DNA of 64,000 bases from Caldisericaceae bacterium (GTDB lineage Bacteria; Caldisericota; Caldisericia; Caldisericales; Caldisericaceae), in assembly GCA_027023025.1 (NCBI GenBank), contig JALVXB010000017.1, positions 56,077 to 120,076 of the forward strand, given 5' to 3'. The translations under genes and the position numbers were made by a program. Below the pieces are notes generated by a model. That model was not told the origin of the DNA, searched no databases, and saw only the letters and a list, made by a program, of their open reading frames with translations. This document shows, in pieces, positions 59,017-64,000 of the stretch; position 1 is the first letter of the stretch; each line of letters starts with the position of its first letter.

Positions 59017-59912
59017 AAGCATTTGTTTTTCCAGGCCAGGGTTCACAATATGTGGGTATGGCAAAAAAAATACCTGATTCTTCCTTAAAGAAAGAGTTGT
59101 TTACAAAAGCATCGGAGATTCTAAATTTTGACTTACTTGAACTTTGTGATAATGGTCCAAACGAAAAACTTACTTCTACTGAAAACACGCAACCTGCATT
59201 ATTTACGGTTTCAAGTATTTATGATTTAATGTTTAAAGACAAAAATATTAAACCAGAAATTGTAGCAGGCCACAGCCTGGGTGAATACTCTGCACTTTTT
59301 TCTGCTGGTGTGTTTACTTTTGAGGATGGTGTTAAACTCGTGCGTAAGAGAGGTTTGCTTATGAAAGAAGCTTCTGAAAAAGCACCTGGAAAAATGCTTG
59401 CCGTAATTGGACTATCAGATGATAAAGTTGAGAGTGTCGTTAACGAAGCTTCTAAATTTGGTGTTATTGTTGCTGCCAATTTCAATTCGCCCGGCCAGGT
59501 TGTGCTCTCTGGTTCTGATTCTGCAATTACTAAAGCTGCGACTATCTCAAAAGAACGCGGTGCACGGCTTGCAAGAATCTTAAATGTTTCAGCACCTTTT
59601 CACTCACCCTTGATGGCTCCTATAGTAGAAGAGATGAGTCAATATATAGATTCAGTGCACTTTAGTGATCCTGAAGTTCCTGTAGTACAAAATGTAACTG
59701 GTGAAGTCACTACAGATGCTTCCGAAATAAAGGAAAATCTTAAAAAACAACTTACTGGAGCCGTACTCTGGACGAAGTCAGTGCTAACTATGCAAAAAAA
59801 TGGAGTAAACGAATTCTACGAAGTGGGACCTAAAAATGTACTAAAAGGCTTGATAGGCCGAATTATTAAAGGAGCAAGTATTATTACTGCGGAGGCGTTT
59901 TTTAATGCTTAA
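59013..59912 (+). CDS. fabD: Malonyl-CoA:ACP transacylase
   Basis: 299 residues from ATG 59013 (the track's 59004 GTG is inside fabH and lacks an SD of its own). AFVFPGQGSQYVGMA opens the protein, VAGHSLGEYSALFSAG holds the nucleophile Ser near 85 and FHSPLMAP holds the His near 198. It loads malonyl groups on ACP. Overlaps fabG by 8 bp. Confidence 0.97.
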   Translation: MKAFVFPGQGSQYVGMAKKIPDSSLKKELFTKASEILNFDLLELCDNGPNEKLTSTENTQPALFTVSSIYDLMFKDKNIKPEIVAGHSLGEYSALFSAGVFTFEDGVKLVRKRGLLMKEASEKAPGKMLAVIGLSDDKVESVVNEASKFGVIVAANFNSPGQVVLSGSDSAITKAATISKERGARLARILNVSAPFHSPLMAPIVEEMSQYIDSVHFSDPEVPVVQNVTGEVTTDASEIKENLKKQLTGAVLWTKSVLTMQKNGVNEFYEVGPKNVLKGLIGRIIKGASIITAEAFFNA

Positions 59913-60660
59913 AGTAGATTTAAGTGGGTTAAAGGCGGTTGTAAGTGGTGGTTCTCGTGGCATAGGGCGAGCTATTGCTGTTACTTTTGCTGATTGTGGT
60001 GCAGATGTTGCAATTCTATATGCACATAATAGAGATGCTGCAGAAGAAACTGTAAAATTAATACAGGAGAAAAAGAGAAAAGCCAGTGCTTTTAAGTGTA
60101 ATGTTGCAAGTGAAGACGATGTCGTGCATACCGTAGAGGATGTTGTGAAGAAATACGGTAGAATTGACATTCTCGTTAATAATGCAGGCATTACGAGAGA
60201 CGGTTTAATTATGCGTATGCCGCACGACGATTGGGAAAATGTATTGAGCACTAACTTAACTGGAGCATTTTTCCTTACGAAGCATGTGCTTAAGTATATG
60301 ATTAAAAATCGTTTTGGTAGGATTATAAACATTTCGTCAATTGTGGGGCTTACTGGAAATTTAGGACAGGCAAATTATGTTTCTTCTAAGGCTGGATTGA
60401 TAGGGTTGACGAAAGTTACGGCTATCGAATATGCTTCAAGAAACATTACTGCGAATGCAATAGCTCCAGGCTTTATTGAAACAGATATGACTAAAAAACT
60501 TTCACAAAAAGTTAAAGAGGAATTTTTGAAGAAAGTGCTTAAAAAAGCACCGGGCGAGCCGCAGGATGTTGCTAATGTAGCTGCATTTTTGGCTTCCCCT
60601 CTTGCGTCGTACATTACGGGTACTACTATAATTGTTGATGGTGGTTTAAGTTTAGGATAA
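59905..60660 (+). CDS. fabG: 3-Oxoacyl-ACP reductase
   Basis: 251 residues, short-chain dehydrogenase. NADP-binding VSGGSRGIGRAIAVTF near 12, NNAGITRDGLIMRM near 92, catalytic Ser in NISSIVGLTG near 144 and Tyr-x3-Lys in YVSSKAGLIGLTK near 157, C-terminal ITGTTIIVDGGLSLG. Reduces 3-oxoacyl-ACP. SD GGAGG upstream. Confidence 0.97.
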   Translation: MLKVDLSGLKAVVSGGSRGIGRAIAVTFADCGADVAILYAHNRDAAEETVKLIQEKKRKASAFKCNVASEDDVVHTVEDVVKKYGRIDILVNNAGITRDGLIMRMPHDDWENVLSTNLTGAFFLTKHVLKYMIKNRFGRIINISSIVGLTGNLGQANYVSSKAGLIGLTKVTAIEYASRNITANAIAPGFIETDMTKKLSQKVKEEFLKKVLKKAPGEPQDVANVAAFLASPLASYITGTTIIVDGGLSLG

Positions 60661-60682
60661 AATTTTTTAAGGAGGTTTATTT

Positions 60683-60925
60683 ATGGACGAAAAGGAAATT
60701 AGAGCAAAGGTTGTAGAAATTGTCAAAGACAAACTTGGTATTGATGATGACAAAATTACGGACGATGCCAAGTATGTTGAGGATCTTGGTGCCGATTCTT
60801 TAAGTCTCGTTGATGTGGCAATGGCACTGGAAGACGAATTTGGCATGAAGATTCCGGACGAAGATATTGAGAAAATTACCACGGTCGGTGCCACAGTAGA
60901 GTACATTAAGGAACACCTGAAGTAA
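60683..60925 (+). CDS. acpP: Acyl carrier protein
   Basis: 80 residues, acidic helical bundle. The phosphopantetheine Ser is in DLGADSLSLVDV; the usual DSLD/DSLE motif is DSLS here. C-terminal TTVGATVEYIKEHL is typical. Strong SD AAGGAGG. Carries acyl intermediates for the surrounding fab enzymes. Confidence 0.97.
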   Translation: MDEKEIRAKVVEIVKDKLGIDDDKITDDAKYVEDLGADSLSLVDVAMALEDEFGMKIPDEDIEKITTVGATVEYIKEHLK

Positions 60926-60926
60926 T

Positions 60927-62168
60927 ATGAAAAGAAGAGTTGTCGTAACCGGTTTAGGGGCAGTAACTTCTATTGGCATCGGCAAAGACAATTTTTTTAA
61001 AGGATTGTACGAGGGACGCTCTGGGATTTCCCGGATCTCCCTCTTTGATCCTGCCGAATTCTCGGTACAAATTGCGGGTGAAGTTAAAAATTTTAATCCC
61101 GAAGACTACTTCGATAAAAAGGAAATAAGAAGACTTGATCGAGTTGAGGAATTTGCTTTTGTTGCTGCTAAAGAGGCTATTGAAGACTCTGGTTTAGATG
61201 TAGAAAACGAAGATAAAGAGCGAATAGGTGTGTATGTAACTTCAGGGATTGGTGGTCTTACTTCTTTATCCGAGCAATTTAATGTCTTAAAAGAAAGAGG
61301 GCCAAGAAGAGTTAGCCCTTTTTTGATCACTCAGCTTATTATTGATGCAATTCCAGCCTACATTGCGTTGCAGTATGGTTTTAGGGGGGCTACGCTTTCT
61401 GCTGTTGCAGCATGTGCATCTGCTACCCAGACTATAGGAGAAGCGATGCTTGCTATTCAAAGGGGTGATCTCGATGTAATAGTCGCTGGGGGTGCAGACG
61501 CACCTATAGTAGAACTTGCTGTTGCTGCGTTTGCGTCAATGCGTGCTTTGTCAAAGAGAAATGATTCTCCTGAAACAGCTTCCAGGCCGTTTGATAGAAC
61601 TCGTGATGGGTTTGTTATGGGAGAAGGTTCAGGAATCTTACTTTTAGAAGAACTTGAGCATGCAAAGAAGCGTGGAGCACACATATACGCAGAACTTGTA
61701 GGATATGGAACTACCACTGACGCATATCACACTACTGCGCCCGATCCGACTGTCACCCAGATTAAGCGTTCTATGCTAATGGCAATTGAAAGTGCGGGTA
61801 TTGATAAAAACGACATTGACTATATAAATGCACATGGAACATCTACGCCGTTAAACGACAAATACGAAACAAAAGCAATTAAAGAAATTTTTGAAGATCG
61901 TGCATATCAAATTCCAGTGAGTTCTACAAAGTCAATGATAGGACATTTACTGGGTGCATCCGGTGCTGCCGAATCTGTTGCTACAGTTCTTACGATAGAT
62001 AAGGGAATTATATTTCCCACTATAAATTATTCTGAACCTGATCCAGAATGCGATCTTGATTATGTTCCAAATAAGCCACGGGAAAAGGAAGTCCATGTGG
62101 CCCTAAAAAATTCTTTTGGCTTCGGTGGCCACAATGTTTCACTTATTTTTAAGAAATTTAAGGAATAG
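60927..62168 (+). CDS. fabF: Beta-ketoacyl-ACP synthase II
   Basis: 413 residues. Catalytic Cys in VAACASATQTIGEA near 163, His in NAHGTSTPLND near 302, His in KSMIGHLLGASGA near 339 and C-terminal NSFGFGGHN. Elongates acyl-ACP by malonyl-ACP condensation. Last gene of the cluster; a bidirectional hairpin follows. No enoyl-ACP reductase (FabI/K/L) is seen in the window. Confidence 0.97.
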   Translation: MKRRVVVTGLGAVTSIGIGKDNFFKGLYEGRSGISRISLFDPAEFSVQIAGEVKNFNPEDYFDKKEIRRLDRVEEFAFVAAKEAIEDSGLDVENEDKERIGVYVTSGIGGLTSLSEQFNVLKERGPRRVSPFLITQLIIDAIPAYIALQYGFRGATLSAVAACASATQTIGEAMLAIQRGDLDVIVAGGADAPIVELAVAAFASMRALSKRNDSPETASRPFDRTRDGFVMGEGSGILLLEELEHAKKRGAHIYAELVGYGTTTDAYHTTAPDPTVTQIKRSMLMAIESAGIDKNDIDYINAHGTSTPLNDKYETKAIKEIFEDRAYQIPVSSTKSMIGHLLGASGAAESVATVLTIDKGIIFPTINYSEPDPECDLDYVPNKPREKEVHVALKNSFGFGGHNVSLIFKKFKE

Positions 62169-62205
62169 TTATATTTATAATTAATCCGAGGTAAGTTTAT
62201 AATAT

Positions 62206-62234
62206 AAAGCCTGGCGTTTAAATACCCAGGCTTT
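62206..62234. terminator. Bidirectional terminator between fabF and gpsA
   Basis: AAAGCCTGG / CCAGGCTTT, 9-bp stem with an 11-nt loop, in the gap between convergent fabF and gpsA. T-rich arms on both strands. Confidence 0.85.
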
Positions 62235-62238
62235 AATT

Positions 62239-63234
62239 TCAGGAATTTTCCTTCTTTAGTGGGCGCTTCATTAGTTCGTTTAGCGCTTTTAAAGGAATTT
62301 CGTTCTCGTAAATTATTTTATAAGTTGCATCTGTAATTGGCATGTAAATGTTGTTTTTTTCTTTTATTTCGTACACTGATTTTACCGTATACATACCCTC
62401 AACCACCTTTGTCGTAAGTTCCTCTATTTCTTCTTTGGTTCGCCCTTTACCAATTTCTTCTCCTGCCCATCTGTTCCTGCTATTTTTACTAAAAGATGTT
62501 GCTATAAGATCGCCTATGCCTGATAAACCGTAAAATGTTTCTTTTTTTCCACCTAACATTGTGCCAAAGCGAATTAATTCGGTAATACCTCGCACTATAA
62601 GTGAGGACTTACTGCTGTCCCCAAATCCTAAGCCATCGCTTATGCCAGCGCTTATTGCAAGAACATTCTTTAGAGAGCCTCCTAATTCCACTCCGATTAA
62701 ATCTAATGTGTAATATACTCTGAAGTACCGAGTGGTAAATATCTTTTGCACTTCCTTTAAGAAGTTTTCATTTATACCGCCTATTACTGTTGCAGCAGGC
62801 ATCTCCTGGGCAATTTCGATGGCAAAGTTTGGTCCGGACAGGCTCATTATATTTTCAGGGCTTAGTGAGTCCCAGATTTCGGCAATAACCTCTGACATTC
62901 TTTTATTTGTATTGTTTTCTATTCCTTTTGCAAGATTTACGATTAAAGGATTGTTATTGGGTTTTGTTTCATTAAGGATGTGTCGCAATTTTTGTGCTGG
63001 AACGGCAAGAACGATGACATCTTTCTCTTTAAGTGCTACTTCTAAATCCATAGTTAATGTCTTTATGTGTTTTACTTTGATTCCTTTTAAGTAGAAAATA
63101 TTTTCCTGCCAATTTTTTATTGCATCGTAAGTTTTTTTGCTGTGTACCCACAGGGTGGTGTCAAATCCTTTTTTACCTAACATTTCAGCTATAGTAGTGC
63201 CCCAGCCGCCTGCACCTATAATACTAATTTTCAT
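62239..63234 (-). CDS. gpsA: Glycerol-3-phosphate dehydrogenase (NAD(P)+)
   Basis: 331 residues. ISIIGAGGWGTTIAEMLGKKG binds NAD(P) at the N-terminus; SLSGPNFAIEIAQEMPAATVIG near 134 and LGGSLKNVLAISAGISDGLGFGDSSKSSLIVRGITELIRFG near 182-222 carry the catalytic Lys and the family signature; FYGLSGIGDLIATSFSKNSRNR follows. It makes sn-glycerol-3-phosphate, the phospholipid backbone, complementing the fab cluster. Its ATG overlaps the ispH stop by 4 bp (ATGA). Confidence 0.96.
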   Translation of the reverse strand: MKISIIGAGGWGTTIAEMLGKKGFDTTLWVHSKKTYDAIKNWQENIFYLKGIKVKHIKTLTMDLEVALKEKDVIVLAVPAQKLRHILNETKPNNNPLIVNLAKGIENNTNKRMSEVIAEIWDSLSPENIMSLSGPNFAIEIAQEMPAATVIGGINENFLKEVQKIFTTRYFRVYYTLDLIGVELGGSLKNVLAISAGISDGLGFGDSSKSSLIVRGITELIRFGTMLGGKKETFYGLSGIGDLIATSFSKNSRNRWAGEEIGKGRTKEEIEELTTKVVEGMYTVKSVYEIKEKNNIYMPITDATYKIIYENEIPLKALNELMKRPLKKENS

Positions 63235-64000
63235 TGCAGAAGCCTCCTTATCACATCTTCAATCAGCCATTTTGGTGTAGATGTTCCGGAAACTACGCCA
63301 ATCTTTTTACACTTATCTAAATTTATTTTTTTGAGGTCATTTACATCGTGGACGAAAAAGCTGTCTTGGTTTATTTTTTTCACTAATTCAAATAATCTGT
63401 TCGAATTTGCACTGGACTTTCCACCTATTGCTATTACACAATCTGCTGATTTCGCTATTTCAGCAGCTTCTTTTTGCCTTCTTATTGTTTCGCCACATAC
63501 TGTATTGTAAAAACGGACTTCTTTTGATAACTCTATAAATCTTTTTGCTACTTCAAATAAGATAGTTTCAAATGTGGTAGATTGTGATACGATTCCCACC
63601 TTTCCGTAGCTCTTTTCTTTTATTTGTTTTCCTGATTGATAGACTCCTAATAAGTTTTTACCAGCTACTTCTGACAGTACTCTCGTTTCCCGATGACCTT
63701 TGTCACCTACAATTACGATTTTGAAGTTTTCTCTCTTAAGGCTTTTAATAATTCTTATTGTGTTAAGTACGAATGGGCAGGTTGTGTCTATCACATTCTT
63801 AAACTTTTTCTTCGCGAGTGTTCTTTCTTGAGTCGTTGCTCCGTGTGCTGGAAGCAAAAGGACTTCACCATTCTTGCTCTCGATATCTTTGATAGGTATG
63901 ATTTTTTTCTCTTTTAATCTTTTTATTTCGGCTTCATTGTGTAATAACTGATCTAATGTATATACATAATTATACTCTCTGGAAAGGTCTTCAGCGATAC
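63231..64000 (-). CDS. ispH: 4-Hydroxy-3-methylbut-2-enyl diphosphate reductase (5' end outside window)
   Basis: The frame stays open to the window edge; the track's start at TTG 63857 is wrong because VYTLDQLLHNEAEIKRLKEKK, the usual IspH segment, lies upstream in frame. At least 256 codons are present. Visible: LPAHGATTQERT (catalytic His), DTCPFVLNT (second Fe-S Cys), NTVCGETIRRQ (third Fe-S Cys) and GKSSANSNRLFEL (substrate-binding Ser/Asn). The first Cys near residue 12 lies outside. It completes the MEP pathway whose first enzyme (dxs) is at 48 kb. Confidence 0.95.
   Translation of the reverse strand, partial: IAEDLSREYNYVYTLDQLLHNEAEIKRLKEKKIIPIKDIESKNGEVLLLPAHGATTQERTLAKKKFKNVIDTTCPFVLNTIRIIKSLKRENFKIVIVGDKGHRETRVLSEVAGKNLLGVYQSGKQIKEKSYGKVGIVSQSTTFETILFEVAKRFIELSKEVRFYNTVCGETIRRQKEAAEIAKSADCVIAIGGKSSANSNRLFELVKKINQDSFFVHDVNDLKKINLDKCKKIGVVSGTSTPKWLIEDVIRRLLQ

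Noticed and set aside
1-64000. Insertion sequences, prophage, toxin-antitoxin or defence genes
   Set aside because: No transposase, integrase, terminal inverted repeats, restriction, Cas or toxin-antitoxin proteins were recognised on either strand.

Overview
The window is bacterial chromosome from an A+T-rich genome (roughly one third G+C by eye). Genes are densely packed, with many ATGA-type overlaps, Shine-Dalgarno sites of the AGGAGG type and sigma-70-like promoters of the form TTGACA-N16/17-TATAAT. The content suggests an anaerobic, probably thermophilic bacterium: a tungsten-type aldehyde:ferredoxin oxidoreductase, phosphate butyryltransferase/butyrate kinase, ferredoxins, hemerythrin and the DXS/IspH isoprenoid pathway. 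Several gene orders are Firmicutes-like (rpmB beside asp23-fakA; efp-asp23-nusB; ispA-dxs-tlyA-nadK-recN; fabZ-H-D-G-acpP-F). A deep-branching thermophilic lineage such as Caldisericota is possible, but this is a guess from gene content and not a demonstrated assignment.

Layout. 1-9,530 (minus): one run of genes from an Asp23 protein and a FakA-like kinase through purine and pyrimidine nucleoside phosphorylases and a giant DHH-CBS-tRNA nucleotidyltransferase fusion to a MoxR / DUF58 / transglutaminase trio cut by the window edge. 9,568-12,092: rpmB-mtnA, then two minus-strand genes (unknown and TPR). 12,164-15,661 (plus): a small membrane protein and two large exported proteins, the second carrying a GIDE-like domain. 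15,744-19,847 (minus): a complete thiamine uptake operon under a TPP riboswitch, including a small MTH1187-type thiamine-binding protein. 19,865-20,982 holds no convincing gene. 21,040-27,429 (plus): a DUF438/hemerythrin/PAS protein with a DUF59 Fe-S protein, a DUF4349 protein, and two ABC ATPase/permease pairs. 27,426-32,200: a hydrolase, small unknowns, tadA overlapping tRNA-Ser, a geranylgeranyl-reductase-like flavoprotein and tRNA-Asn. 32,242-36,014 (plus): PadR regulator, dicluster ferredoxin, ACR3-like permease, NifX-like protein and two half-size DUF318/ArsP permeases, read here as a candidate redox-linked metalloid export cluster. 36,049-37,821: a lipoprotein Ntn-hydrolase of the C45/acid-ceramidase type. 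38,006-40,290 (minus): DUF3783 and aldehyde:ferredoxin oxidoreductase behind a structured leader that may be a Moco/Tuco riboswitch. 40,302-43,875: a second MoxR/DUF58 operon. 43,881-45,646 (minus): an OmpR-type two-component system. 45,725-62,168 (plus): a long housekeeping block (efp to recN, buk-ptb-ptb, S1, fatty-acid synthesis). 62,239-64,000 (minus): gpsA and a partial ispH.

Links between parts: DXS needs the TPP that the thiamine operon would supply; fatty-acid synthesis, GpsA, FakA-like kinase and isoprenoid genes together cover membrane lipid building; the nucleoside phosphorylases and MtnA may cooperate in nucleoside/methylthioadenosine salvage. All assignments are from reading motifs; no database search was possible.
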